Shown here piece after piece: positions 43,694-56,000 of a DNA stretch of 64,000 nt. This DNA comes from Pleurostoma richardsiae (lineage: Eukaryota; Ascomycota; Sordariomycetes; Calosphaeriales; Pleurostomataceae): the NCBI GenBank assembly GCA_030052745.1, contig JANBVO010000077.1, forward strand, positions 18,656 through 82,655, read 5' to 3'. Under the pieces are notes generated by a model. The model made no database searches. It was given only the letters and a program-made list of their open reading frames with translations, and was not told the origin of the DNA. Positions within the stretch are counted from its first letter, which is position 1. The number at the start of each line of letters is the position of its first letter. The translations under genes and the position numbers were made by a program.

Positions 43694-44485
43694 TACTTGA
43701 GCTGTACACGGCCCTTCGCTGCTTTGCCGCGTACGTACCTTCACAGCTTACCCAAGCACACATCACCGAGGTGGCCACGCGCCCGCTCGACCCTCCCACG
43801 CCGTTCGGAGCGAGCGCCGGACCGATAGGGAACCTCCCAGCTCCAGCCCTCTCTGTCCCTGCAGCTTCCATCTCCTCTCCTGACCCCCCAGACTCTACCT
43901 GGGAAGTACATTCCTACCTAAGCCTGAGCCGCCAAACGCCAGGTTGTTAGCTTCCCGTTGCAAGCTTTCACCATCATCTCCTGCGTGGCGGATTACACAC
44001 CCTGGCGGACTGTCTTTGGTGGCTGTTAGTTGCTGCACTTGACCTTCCAGTCCTCCAGATTCTGCTTCGCCGCCGGTATCTGAGGCTACCATAGGACTTA
44101 CCAGTCTGAGGTGTCGACGCTACCTACCTACTTTTGCGGTCTAAAGTGCCCTCCCCTGTCGGTCAGAGATCGACGTTTCCCCTTCGCGAACCGTACCGGC
44201 ACAGCAGATATTCCCAACAACTGCAAAACCTCTCCCTGTCCGCCGCCAGAGGGTACGTGTCTCGCCGCATTTCCGCCAGCCTGCGGAGAGCATCACCGCT
44301 AGACGGGGCGCGGATCTCCCGTCTTTTCCCCCTCTGTAAGACTTGCCCGCCTCCAGCCAAGCTCGCCGTGGCCGTGTCGGACGCTGTGAATCGTCCCTCC
44401 CTGCGAAGGAAAACTTCTCTCTTGCCTAGAAAGCGCCTGACAGCTGCTAGGCGGGCCAAATGTCCGCGGCCGCTCTGCTGTCTTC
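43694..44485 (+). promoter_or_regulatory. Probable 5' leader of the histidine kinase gene with terminal uORF
   Basis: The plus strand is free of ATG from 43694 to 44459, against about 12 expected. The first ATG is at 44460 and opens a nine-residue uORF whose TGA (44487-44489) overlaps the main start codon (44486-44488) as ATGA. This suggests a leader of about 0.8 kb, possibly containing introns, with reinitiation-type control. Confidence 0.6.
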
Positions 44486-47400
44486 ATGACGTTGGAAGGC
44501 AAGAACGATTCCCGTAGACCCAGTCCGCCCGAGAACCTCTCCGCTCAGCAGGAACCCGAACCGCTGCAGGTCCAGCCTCAGACATCGCCTTCTGCCTCTC
44601 CCCCCTTCACGGGTCTAACTGATAGTCAATCTCCCCGCCGCCGCAGTCGCCGTGCGCCATCCGACGAGATCAGCCGGCGAGACGGGCAGCTCCGGGGAAA
44701 ATGGAGTCCTGAGACCGGTCGCTATGGTCTAACACCTCCTGCAACTGTCCCAGGCCCTCCCTCCGTTGTTGAGCCCGCCTCCTCCTCCTCTGCCCCTCGG
44801 CCGACCCGTACCCTTTCTTCTAACGCCGAGGAGAAACCTGCCGAAGAAGACTCGCCGCTACGGCGACCGCAAGTACTGCAGGGGAAGCGACCCTCGGACG
44901 AGGAAAGTCCTGCCCCCCCTTTGCCATCGCCCTTGAAGAAGGCCCGCCTTGACCTTCGCGGCAGCTTCAATATAGACGCGATACCTCAGGGGCCCGGATT
45001 GCTTCCATCAGGAGGTGCCACTTCACCCCTATTCTTCTCCCATTCCGCCAGGCGCCCGGCCGGGCGACCTCCGAGCTTCTCATCACTGGAAGCCACTTCG
45101 ACAATGTTGAGCCGCCTGCGAGACGACAAAGAGGAGGTTACTACCCTCAAGCTCGCTAGGGGCCATGTCGGGACGGCGAGTCCAAGCCGATCGGCGAGCA
45201 CGCCGCAGAGCCGTGGCTCTGACCGGAGTTCTAACCTCGGCCGCCAGTCTCGCACTCCGGATGGACCTCCCCTGCCCTCTCAGCTCCAACCTCTACAGGG
45301 AGTGGGCGTCATCGAGTTGCTCGAACAGGATGAGCGGCCTACGTTTATCATTGACCTCGCAGAGCAGGGAAACTTTGGCCCAGGCCCCTTACATCTTCTT
45401 TTCTGCAACGCATCCCTCAGGGCATCACGTACGGTCCTCGATCTACTCGCACTAGACACGGAAAACACGCAGACGGGCACCGACTTCTCTCGATTCAAGG
45501 CGTGGTGTGTCAGTTTCGTCCGGAACAGCGAATCGGTCGACGTCTGCCTCCCCTCTCTATCATACGCAGGTATCAGCTGGACTTGCTCGACAGTTCGGAG
45601 ACGCTTTCGCTTCATCAGTGGCAACGGTGCAGCCGTCTCCATCACACCGACTTCCCCGACTCCCCTTGCTCAGGCGTCAAGCGTCCTGGATCAAAGAGCA
45701 AGAGGGCCGACACCTATGAGAGACCCCCCTACACCGCGGGAGAGAGCGGCAAGCGAGGTGGATTATTTTGGCAATGTCGATCCGGAACTACACCGCCGTG
45801 CTCGCTCCGAGCCGAGAGATCCGGCTGCTCTGAGGCCTGCTGCTACCCCAGGCTCAGAGGGAAGCGAGGACGACGATCTTTCCATGGATTTCGCGGCACC
45901 TTGCTTCGACTGGACTAGGATCACAATGAGTGCGCTCTTGCCGCCACACATCCAATTTGCCCGCTCAATAGATTGGTCGTTGACATCGTTGGGCCCTATT
46001 GAGGAATGGCCGGTGGACTTGCGCGCCATGTCGAACCTCATCATGGCTAGCCCTCATCCTGCTGCCATGTACTGGGGACCCGAATACGTCGCCATCTACA
46101 ACAAGGCTTATATCACTCTTGCGGGACAGAAGCACCCAGGTCTGATGGGAAGCAGCTACATCGACTCTTGGGCTGAGATATGGGCCGACATGGCACCTAT
46201 ATTCGACAGCGCGTGGAATTCCGGACAAGCTATGATGAAGCACGATGACCGGCTCTTCATATTTCGCAACGGCTTCTTGGAGGAAACGTTTTTTGACTGG
46301 GCAATCGTCCCGCTCGTCGGGTCGGACGGCACCGTCGTGGCCCTTTACAACCCTGCCTTCGAGAACACGCGGCGTAAAGTCAATGAGCGGAGAATGTTCA
46401 CATTGCGAGAAGTGGGCGAGAAGACAGCAACTGCGCGGGATGTCAGGAGCTTTTGGCTACAGGTCCTGAAAGGCCTCGAGTTCAACGAATATGACATTCC
46501 CTTCGCAATGATATATTCGGTGACCGAAGACTCTGGGAGTGAGGTGTCGTCAATGCACTCCGGAAGCCTCGCCAATCCTCCTCAGATCTTACTAGAGGGA
46601 TCATTAGGAGTACCTGCCGACCATCCTGCCGCCGTGTCGTCAATAGACCTACGGATGAGCGAGGAAGGCTTTGCCCCATTCATGAGACAGGCCATGTCGC
46701 TCGGTGGAGAGCCTGTCGTGTTGACGAAAGAGGCGGACACGTTGCCAGAAAGCCTTCTCGAAGGTATCCAGTGCCGCGGCTTCGGCGACCCCTGTCGGAC
46801 TGTCGTCGTGTTCCCTGTACATCCCACTACAGCAGGCGAAAGCGTCGTTGGCTTTATTATTATGGGTGTCAATCCCCGGCGCCCATATAATGATGACTAT
46901 CGACTCTTCATCAATCTACTGTCTAGGCAGCTTGCTAACTCATTAGCATCTGTGGTCCTGTTTGAAGAGGAAATACGGCGCGGCCAGAAAGCTGCTCAAC
47001 GTGCCGCCTTAGACCGACAAGAACTCTCCCTGCAGTTGCGCTTGCGCACCCAGGAGGCCGTCGAGAGCGAGTACAAATTCACCCGGATGGCAGAATTTGC
47101 CCCTGTCGGCATATTCATTGCCAATCATGAAGGGAAGATCAATTTCTGCAACGAGTCGTGGTGGGAGATCTCTCGTCATCCGCGGTCCGCAGACACCATT
47201 GACACATGGATGGAAAGTGTCCGAGAGGAAGACCGCGCAGCGGTGGAGGCAGCGTGGAGACAATTGGTTGTGGAAAAGCTCCCGATAACCCACGAATTTC
47301 GGTTTAAGTGCTTCCGGGAAACCAATGGACATCCAATCGACACTTGGGTGTTGATGAGCGCGTATCCTGAGAAGGACGAAACCGGGGCTATCAAGAGCAT

Positions 47401-49103
47401 ATTTGGCTGTATCACGGATATATCTCAGCAAAAATGGGCCGAAGTGTTCCAGAATCAACGGCGCGAGGAGGCGGTGGAGGTCAAACGCCAGCAGGACAAC
47501 TTCATTGACATAACGAGTCATGAGATGCGCAATCCTCTGAGCGCCATTATCCAGTGCACAGACGAGATCATGAACGGCGTCATGGCATATCGGGCCCATA
47601 GCGACCCCACTGCCCCAGGGTCTGACAGCCTTAACAGTCTCCTTGATAGCTGCCTTGAGGCTGCGAGCACGATATCCCTTTGCGCGAATCACCAGAAGCG
47701 TATAGTCGACGACATTCTTACCCTCTCCAAGCTCGACTCGCAGTTGCTCCTGGTCACGCCGGTCGACGTCCAGCCAGCCGCTGTCGTGGAGGAGGTCTTC
47801 AAGATGTTTGAGATTGAGCTCAACACAAATGACATCCAAGGCGAATTCCGGATCGACAAGTCTTATCAAGAGTTGGAAATCGACTGGGTCAAGCTTGATC
47901 CATCGCGATTGAGACAGGTCCTCATAAACCTCATGACGAACGCCATCAAGTTCACCCAGAATCGAGAGAAGAGGTCCATCTATATCACTCTCGGCGCATC
48001 TGAACAGGTTCCACCCCCGAAGAACAGCGGCGTTTTCTACTTTCCCGTTCGACAAGAGGATCTGAATGACCCTACTGATAAGCCGGGATGGGGTACAGGA
48101 GACAAGATCAGTCTTACCATCTCTGTAACTGATACAGGCCCTGGACTCGATGAGAAGGAGAGGAACGTCCTGTTTCAGCGCTTCTCGCAGGCAACGCCGC
48201 GAACACACGTCCAGTACGGCGGGTCGGGCTTGGGCCTCTTCATCTCGCGGTCGCTCACAGAGCTGCAAGGTGGGCAGATCGGGGTGGATTCGAGGAAGGG
48301 CGTTGGCAGCACTTTTGCCTTCTACGTTAGAGCCCGGAAAACCGGGCCTCCGCTGCTCTTAACCCCAACTACGATGATGCCGCCGCCCGTCATCGCGCCG
48401 CCTGCACAAACGGCGGTGCAGAGGGTCCAGTACACGACCAATCGTGCGGGTGGCCACGGTTCGCCGCCACAGCTGTCGCAGCGATCAAGCATCCCCCCTT
48501 CCCCTCGGCAGCCTGGGGCTCCGCCAGCCCTCGACGTCTTGATAGTCGAAGACAACCTCGTCAACCAGTCCGTCCTACAAAGGCAGCTCCGCCGTTCGGG
48601 CAACAATACATATGTCGCCAACCATGGCGGCGAGGCACTCGAAGCACTGCAGCGGTCGAGATTCTGGAGCCAGGCGGCCGATCCTTCCCGGCGGCCGGTC
48701 CTGCGGCACGGGTCGTCGGCCGGCTCGCATGCCTCGGACGAAGAGACAAATATCAACATTTCCGTGATCCTCATGGATCTGGAGATGCCGGTGATGGACG
48801 GAATGACATGCGCGCGCAAAATCCGCGAGCTCGAGAGGGACGGTGTCATCACCAGCCACGTCCCGATCATCGCCGTCACCGCCTATGCGCGGCCTGAGCA
48901 GATTGAGAGTGCTAAGGCCGCCGGTATCGTAAGTGGACCTGCCGTAGTCAAATGTGCTGGGGGAACGCGCCTACTAACAGCATCATGAATAGGACGACGT
49001 CATCTCCAAGCCTTTCCGCATCCCGGAGCTGCTCCCCAAGATCGAGGAGCTCGTCGCGAAGTACGAAACGCACAGTATTTCGTCGTCTCCGGCTCCTGCG
49101 TGA
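44486..49103 (+). CDS. Hybrid histidine kinase with PAS domains and receiver
   Basis: Two exons, 44486-48928 and 48993-49103, encode 1517 residues. The intron (donor GTAAGT, branch CTACTAAC) interrupts the receiver just before its conserved Lys (SKPF). Order: a Pro/Ser-rich, disordered N-terminal 270 residues; a PAS-like region (about 270-390); a second sensor region opening with SIDWSLTSLGPIEEWPVDLR (about 494) of the type found in bacterial PAS kinases; a GAF-like region; a clear PAS at about 862 (MAEFAPVGIFIANHEGKINF); HisKA with phosphoacceptor His1012 (ITSHEMRNPLSA); HATPase with N-box LINLMTNAIKFT and G-boxes VTDTGPGLDE and GGSGLGLFIS; and REC with VEDN and phosphoacceptor Asp1431 (ILMDLEMPVMDG). 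No TM helix is visible, so it is a cytosolic sensor. Known downstream: Ypd1-type phosphorelay to Skn7 and Ssk1. Fungal class not assigned; signal unknown. Confidence 0.93.
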
Positions 49104-50726
49104 GACGACACCCGCCCTCGCCCCGCTGATGGTCACCTAGTATCCGAATTCTACGGTCGGAGTGCAGCGCATAACCGATCGGGGTGAGCGGGGCTGAGAG
49201 GCAGAACGTAATCCCAGGTCCTACGACTATCGTTACCTATACACACAATCTGAACACGAACACACAACATTTGTCGGTAAAGGAAAGGGGGAACACCGCA
49301 GGATGCACTACACTGCCTTGTCGGGCCATACTGCGAGTGTTTCAAGGGCCTAACTACTAGCGGAGGAGAAGGAGGTGGTTCTAATAATGATGTCGCAATG
49401 CTCACTCGACATGAGCGTTCGCGGCGAAGCACATGTCGAGGCAGCCACGAAATGATACCCATCATCTGTCTATCGCGTTATGAATTGCAGGGCGCCGGTG
49501 TCGTTTCGGGAGAAGGGAAGGGGAAAAGCATCTGGGATCATAGCACGGGAGCGTCAATCCCATCCATCCATCAGCATCATCATCCGCCGCCACTCTCTTT
49601 TTTTTCTGGCGTGTAATATCACGAGGAGGGTTTTCTGTTTGCTCTCTCGCTGATCGGCGACGGTCAGAGCATGGCACCTGTGGCATAGGGAGGCTCCTAG
49701 ACAGGATAATGAAATACAGAGATACCCCGTTTCAACTAATTTCTTGCTTCTCTCCCTCAGCATACTGAGAATGGTCCGCGGTCCAGTCATCTTGGGTCAC
49801 TGGCATCGAGCTATGTTGAAACGGAACTACCTACATAATAGATAGAGCCTTGTATGACTGGGGACTTGCTGAGTACTTATCGAGCCCCCAAGGGCCTTCA
49901 TAGAGCCGAGCATGCGTATTGGATAGTCATAGGACAACAACCAGGTAGATGATGGAGTTTCTTATCGATTGACCTTCTGCTCGCCGACGCAAGTGCATCA
50001 CACCACAAAACAACAGGATCACGTCAAGGGCAGGAAATAGAGACATTGGCGAAGCTCAACACGCGAGAGGTTATATTAGCTATTACTAAGGTGCATGTCC
50101 CGACGCAATCCCACCTGGCCCGCACTACCTAGGTTGCAGACCAGCGAAGAAAAGCCGGTCGACAAGATTCGGACTCCGTCGTCTCCAGTCTCCGTCCATC
50201 CAACCGACAGTCTCTCCAGACCACTCCCCAGCCACTTCACTATTCCTTTTTTTTTTTTCTTGGGTTGATTTTCGTTCCTTTTCTCTTTGCTCGTCCTTCC
50301 TCCCAACCCCACGGGCACACTTCCAAATGACTGTCTTTGGGTATACTTGGGGTATCAAAAACAGGAAAAATATGAGACTCGAAACACAATGACGGACAAA
50401 AAGCAAGTTGGGTTATTTGAGACTTGCGACAGCGGTTTGCAAGGAAAAACACGAAAGACAAGCTCGACCTTTCCGGGACATGCCCGGGGACAAATAGCGA
50501 ACTACTGCCCGCCGGTCCGATGACGTATTCGTAAGGGGGTATTCTTCAGGGTATCTTTTGGAAATGCAGAATCGATCCGAGTCCGAACCAAAGCCCAGGG
50601 GTATTGGGGGATGGGGGGTATGCTTTCATCTGGCGTGGCTAGTTGTCATCGACTTCGCTCTATTTTCTTGGGTTTTCTTTCTTCGACCTCGTGTGGAGGT
50701 CGGATGTTGCGCCGCTAGCATGCAGC
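49104..50726. other. Convergent intergenic region, histidine kinase-PH protein
   Basis: 1.6 kb between stop codons, long for a convergent gap. A poly-T run lies near 50247-50259, close to the 3' end of the PH gene. No supported gene, RNA or repeat family seen. Confidence 0.45.
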
Positions 50727-52577
50727 TTAAGCCGCAGCAGTGACGACGGGATTGACGGCAGGGGGGGCCTCAACGACGGGGGCGGCAGCCTCCTGGGGAG
50801 CGGGGACGGCGGGCTTGGGAGCCTCCTCCTCCTTGGCGGCTTCGCCCTCCTCCTCGGGCTTGGCTTCGGCCTTCTCAGCGGGCTTCTCGGCAGTCTTGGC
50901 CTTGGTGCCCTTGATGGTGGCACGGAGCTTGGAGAACGGAGACTTGGGCTTCTCAGCAGCCTCAGCCTCGCCCTCGGGGGCAGGGGCCTTCTCCTTCTTG
51001 CTGAAGAGGGCGGGCAGGGAGGACTTGCGCTTGTCGCTCTTGACCTCCTTCTTGGCGGTCTCGCCGTTGGTGGCGGGGGCCTCAGTGGTCTCCGCGGGCG
51101 CAGTGGGCTCAGTCACCTCAGTGCTGAGGGGCTCACTAGGCTCAGGGGCGGGGATGACAGGGGCGGTCTCAGAGACGGGCTCAGCCTCCTTGGCGGCCGG
51201 GGCGGGAGCAGCCTCCTCGTGCTTCTTCTTGCCGAAAGACAGGTTACCGAAGATGCTAGCGCGCTTGGTAGGCGCAGGCTTGGGCTCGGCAGCAGGAGTC
51301 TCAGCAGGAGTCTCAGCGGGCGTCTCGGCGGGAGCAGCTGGCTCGGCCGCAGCCTCGGCAGCAGGGGCCTCAGGAGTTGGCTCGGCAGCAGCCTCGGCAG
51401 CGGGCTCAGCGGCAGGCGTCTCAGTAGTCTCAGCCGGCTTGTCTTCCTTCTTCTCTTCCTTCTCCTCCTTCTTGCCGCCAAGGAGGCTGCCGAAGATGGA
51501 TGCGCGCTTGCGGCTAGCAGAGCGACGCTTGGGCTCCTCCTTCTTCTCCTCCTTGGGGGACTCGACAGGAGCAACAGGGGCGGCAGCAGCCTCACCCTCG
51601 ACGGCAGGGGCCTCCTCAGCGGGCTTGGCGACCTCCTCGGACTTCTTCTCCTCCTTCTTGGGAGCAGGGATAGGAGCGGGCTTGAAGGACTCAATGGTCT
51701 TCTTGTAAGTCTCGCTCTCGGTCACGGTGGTAGCGAGCTCCTTGGCCTCAGCGATCTTAGCCTTGATCTGGGCGACCCAGTTGTCCCGCTCAGCGGCGGT
51801 GGCAGCCTTGAAGGTGTGCTTGTGGCCCTTGGCGGTGAAAGAGAACTTGTTGGTTCCGTCCGTGGCGGGCTCCGTTGCATCGGCCTAGATGACTTGTTAG
51901 TGACTTGTTGCAACACTGTCGGTGGCAAGTGTAGGGAGCTTACCAGAGGAATGGCACCGTGAGGGGCGGCCTTGTCGACCTTCTCGCTGAAGAACAGCAG
52001 GCCCTTTCCGGTCTCAGCAGCCCAAGCGGCAATCTGGTGGTCCTTCAAGAGGGCGGGGACGGTCTTGGGGTCGATGGCATCGGCACCGAACCAGAAGTAC
52101 TTCTTAGAGTAAAGGATGTTCCTAGGGAAGTCAGCGCCAAATCCTAGGATATTCGTGCATGCAAGACGGCTTACTTGGGGAAATTCGAGAACTTGTGCTC
52201 GAGGTGGCCATCCTCAACGGGAGTGGGCTCCTCCTTGGCCTCCTCAGCCGGGGCGGCAGGCGTCTCGGCGGCAGCCTCAGTGGTGGCAGCAGGCTCGGTA
52301 GAGGTGGTGGCCTCAGCCTCTTTGAAAAGCTATCAGCAACGCAGTCTTCATATAGGTGTGGGCGATGTGGGTGACGACTCACCAGCAGGGGCGGCGGGGG
52401 TTTCCTCCTTCTTCTCCTCGACAGGCGCCGGCGCAGCGGGCTCAGCTGTTTCGAGACGTGGTTAGCTGAATGGACACTGCATTCACGGGGTGGCACGCTT
52501 AGCGCGTGTAGTGCGAGGTACTCACCAACAACAGGCTCCTCCTTGGGGACCTCGACGGGCTTCTGTTCCTCGGCCAT
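50727..52577 (-). CDS. PH-domain protein (Meu6-like) with long Lys/Glu/Pro/Ala-rich tail
   Basis: Five exons, 52577-52526, 52445-52383, 52319-52175, 52121-51944 and 51884-50727, encode 531 residues. Donors are GTGAGT or GTAAGC throughout. Residues 1-80 are Glu/Ala/Pro-rich. The PH fold follows at about 85-200: LEHKFSNFPKNILYSKKYFW, then TGKGLLFFSEK, TNKFSFTAKGHKHTFKAAT and the closing helix AERDNWVAQIKAKIAEAKEL with the invariant Trp. The splices through PKN and IPLADA are required to make it continuous. The remaining 330 residues are disordered and repeat a short module, KRASIFG-N/S-L...GKK, in variant forms near residues 266, 351, 431 and 459. Resembles fungal Meu6-type proteins, whose function is poorly known. 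A membrane phosphoinositide-binding role is inferred from the PH fold only. Confidence 0.85.
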
Positions 52578-53078
52578 TGTGGGTATCTTTGAAGGAAAAA
52601 AGAAGAATTTGGGTATCACAAGAAGACTGGAATATCAAAGGGAAAATGAAGCAAAGCCTGGAACAGCTGGTATCTCTTTTGGGGAGGGAGATCACGCGAT
52701 GTTGTACGTCGGCAGGTGATGTGGGAAGGAGAGGGAGAGAAAGAAGGAGACGGAATGGGCCTCTGGGGGTACTTATTTGTTTCGCCAGGGCAAAGGGCTC
52801 GCCAGGGCAAAGGGCTTGCCAGGGCAGCTCAGGTGGCTCACCTTATTCAACGAACGGCAAATGGGAAATGGAGGTGGGCAAGGGATGGACGAGGTTACGG
52901 TACGAAGCAGGTTCGTGCACAGGGGGGCCACCAGTTGGGATGTTGGGATGGCAGGGTAACGGCGAGCGGACGCGATGCCCGTGTGGGAGGGAATACGGAA
53001 GAAGATACCGGAACCGGGGTGTAAACGGGGAGTTACTTTAGGCACCCTTTCTGTTAGGAGGTGACTTTGTGGCACTCG
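52578..53078 (-). promoter_or_regulatory. Probable 5' leader of the PH gene (ATG-free)
   Basis: There is no ATG on the minus strand for 501 nt upstream of the start codon, while the opposite strand has many. Likely 5' UTR, possibly intron-containing. It includes the 17-bp tandem repeat at 52784-52827. Confidence 0.5.
52784..52827. repeat. 17-bp tandem repeat, about 2.6 copies
   Basis: Unit GCCAGGGCAAAGGGCTC at 52784-52800, a second copy with one change at 52801-52817, then a partial GCCAGGGCA. It falls in the presumed leader of the PH gene. Confidence 0.85.
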
Positions 53079-56000
53079 CATATCTCCTCTTTCGACCCTA
53101 ATTTCCCTGCTTTTCCAGAGGTGCCTGCGGTACCCTCTCACCAATTTTCGAGGTCTCCCCTCCGTATCGTCTCGTCTCGCATCGTATCTCTCTTTCTCTG
53201 CCTCGCCTCTGGCACGAGGTAAGGTTGGTGTGATCAGGCGCCCAAGTGGGCTCCATCAATGACAGGCGCGCCAGAAAAAAAAAAGCCGGGCCCTTCATAG
53301 CTGTTGCTGGGCTATTGGCTAACGACCCATGTCAGGCTTCTTGGTCTGTGCTTCCTCCTCGCGCGCATCCCTGAAATTGCAAACCCGTCCGGCCCAGACA
53401 GGGATCAGCTTGCGGTCTGAAGCAGGGGCCCGGTCTTGGAGCTCTTGACCGCCCGTGCAGATAGAGAGAGGAACATAGAATGCACTCCTTTGTGTAGCCA
53501 CTTGCTCAAGAACCTGCCGTGGTATGGACTGACAGCTCTCTTGCTTGGGCTTGGATCGTCTCGCAGAACAAAAGAATATTTCTGTCATGTGGAGGAGGAT
53601 ATTGTGCTTGTGCTCGTGGCCTGTCGCGTGGTGTGCTCAGGGCTGTGTTTGTTGGGCTATCCGGAATCTTATGTGCACTCCCCTCGATACACGATACACG
53701 GGTCTGCTACGTGCATGCTTTAGTGCTTCCTGCAAGCCGCCATGCTCCCCGATGCGAGCTGCACCTTGAGAACCCGTTGGTCATAAAATGCACTTTTTCT
53801 TTTTTATCTTGCTCGAAACCGCCATCAGGCGACACGACCCACGGGAAGGCTGAAAATGCCAGCGCCCCTCTGCTTCGAGGCCACAGAAGGCATCTATGAG
53901 AATCGCCAACGGTTCAGTCCTCTTGAGTCCCTGTACCAAGTTATGCGCGGCAAGTACCAATATATACAGACCTTGCGAGTCCCACATTGAAAAAGGGGTC
54001 CAGCCGCAGTCGATCGAGCATCGGCATGATGCATTCATGTTCCGTTCCCCGTAATACGCTGCTGGGCTCCATAGCCCGTGGAGGCCCTCCCTGCAGGACC
54101 TTGCCTGCCTGAGACAAGCAAGCAAAGGGAGAACAGCATCGGCCATCGAAAGGGGCTCCGAAACGACGGACGACGGAGGGCAGAGCGCCAAGCCCTTCAG
54201 GAAAAACGGAGGTTCTACGGAGGAGCTAAGCCACACTTGCTTGCCCGTCCGACCTACCTTAGGTACATCTGCTCGAAGTACCGGCATGCTGCTAACCTAA
54301 GGTCATGCAGTCCCTCTCTCCTGCTTCCTAACACGTGAAGCCCCAAGCAGCATGACGGGCTGCCTGCCGAGACCGCCCATCCACCGTTTTCCATCCTGCA
54401 GCTTGTCAAGCGCCATGTGACTCTGCCGGAGGGGGCTAATTTGAGGTGGATCAGTGCTGGTGGAAGTCGCTGCCGATCAGGTCATCTCTCATCAAACGCC
54501 TGATATTGCAGACACTGAAGGAGGAGCCCCCAGCAGGCTCTTGAAGCGGGACAGAACGGCAGACGGCAAACGGGCCAACTCGCAGGAGATCGATCGTCTT
54601 TTGGAGAGTTTATGAGCAGACACGCATCTCTCTTCAACTCTCTGCGACAAAGATGCTTCTCCTCTTCCTCTTCTGACGACTCGCGAACAGCATCAAGGGA
54701 AATTGCACCCAGCGCTCTGAACATGGTCGATTTGCCTAGATTAACCCGACAGGGCTTAGCTCTGCCCCTTCGAGGCCATGGCATTTCTGTGCTGTCAGAG
54801 TACGGACACTAGTTGCGTCCGTCCGGCCAGCTAATCGTTACGGGGCGACAACTTTTTTTCCACTTCACTGTCAGTCTGAAGAGTCGAGAGGACAAGCCAG
54901 GCGACACAATGCCATTGACACCTCGCGCCGGCCGGCAAAAGTCGGCTCAGAGCAGCAGTTACCGTTTCTGTGTTTCTTTGTGTTACGCCGGCGAGGTACC
55001 GGTACTTACACCAGGAGGGAGTGGCCCAAGATTTGCTGTCATCTGTTGCAAGCTTCTTCGCGGCATTGAACCGTCTGCAGATGTCATTGATGCTTCCAGG
55101 TTCTGAATGTGTGGCTCGGCCCCCGAGCCGTTTATGCCTATCCAAGCGCCGGGCCAGTAGGGCCACGGATCCGTGGCCATTCCTCGAGTGCTCTGGCCCG
55201 ATCAAGTCCCCGACACGGCACTCTTCTGTGTCCGATTTTGCGCGGCTTACGCAGTCATATGTTTGGATCTCGATCAACCTCGCCTCCGACTTGCCCAGCG
55301 CTACCTGTGGAGCTGCACTCCAGCGTCGGCCGAGAAATCAAAGCGCTTTCTGCTACTTACCTAGTCGATATCAGTGTCACGTGTGCCGCACTTGCGTGCT
55401 GCGGGCCTCTAGGGCCCCGAGTCCGCTGGATACGGATCATGAAGTTTCGGCCCTCACTTTCGCCTTTTCCAACCCTCTCCGCACCGAGATTCGAGGTTGA
55501 TTCTAGGCGGTGACGACTATTGCTCGTCATTGAGATGGTGACAGGCTTTCCTTGTATTTCCAAGAGTCTGCTTGATCTCATGCTTAAGCGCTTGTACTGG
55601 TTCTTGAAGCTCGTGTGCAGACTTCCTGGAGTAATAAGACAAGAAGTGCGTACCCGGGAGCTCATTCGTCGTAGAGCATTGTCTCAACGACTTGCGGTGT
55701 TTGGCCTGACACGTGCGCTGCCTGCTTTGACATTCCCTGGGTACGTGGCGCTGAAGTATATCCTCTCTATCCGGTGTTTCCTTTCTATCCGGTGCACCGC
55801 CTACCTGAGAGCCCATCATGATCCTCGCTCGAGCGACGCAAGCCCGTATGCGCATAGTCGCCCACGCAGCCGCTTCAATGCGCGCCCTCTGCAGTGTGGG
55901 CTGCAGCTTTGGTTCCTTCGTTGGCTAACAAGCACCCTTTCTCCTTACTGATGCACCCGCCACCCGCAGTCAGCCTTCTTCCTTAGACGGGCTTCATCCA

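Noticed and set aside
47009-48268. 419-codon minus-strand ORF opposite the histidine kinase
   Set aside because: Lies exactly under the conserved PAS-HisKA-HATPase coding frame; no domain of its own.
50643-51962. 439-codon plus-strand ORF rich in Leu/Gly/Ser opposite the PH gene
   Set aside because: Antisense shadow of the Glu/Ala/Pro-rich tail; the composition follows directly from the repetitive sense codons.
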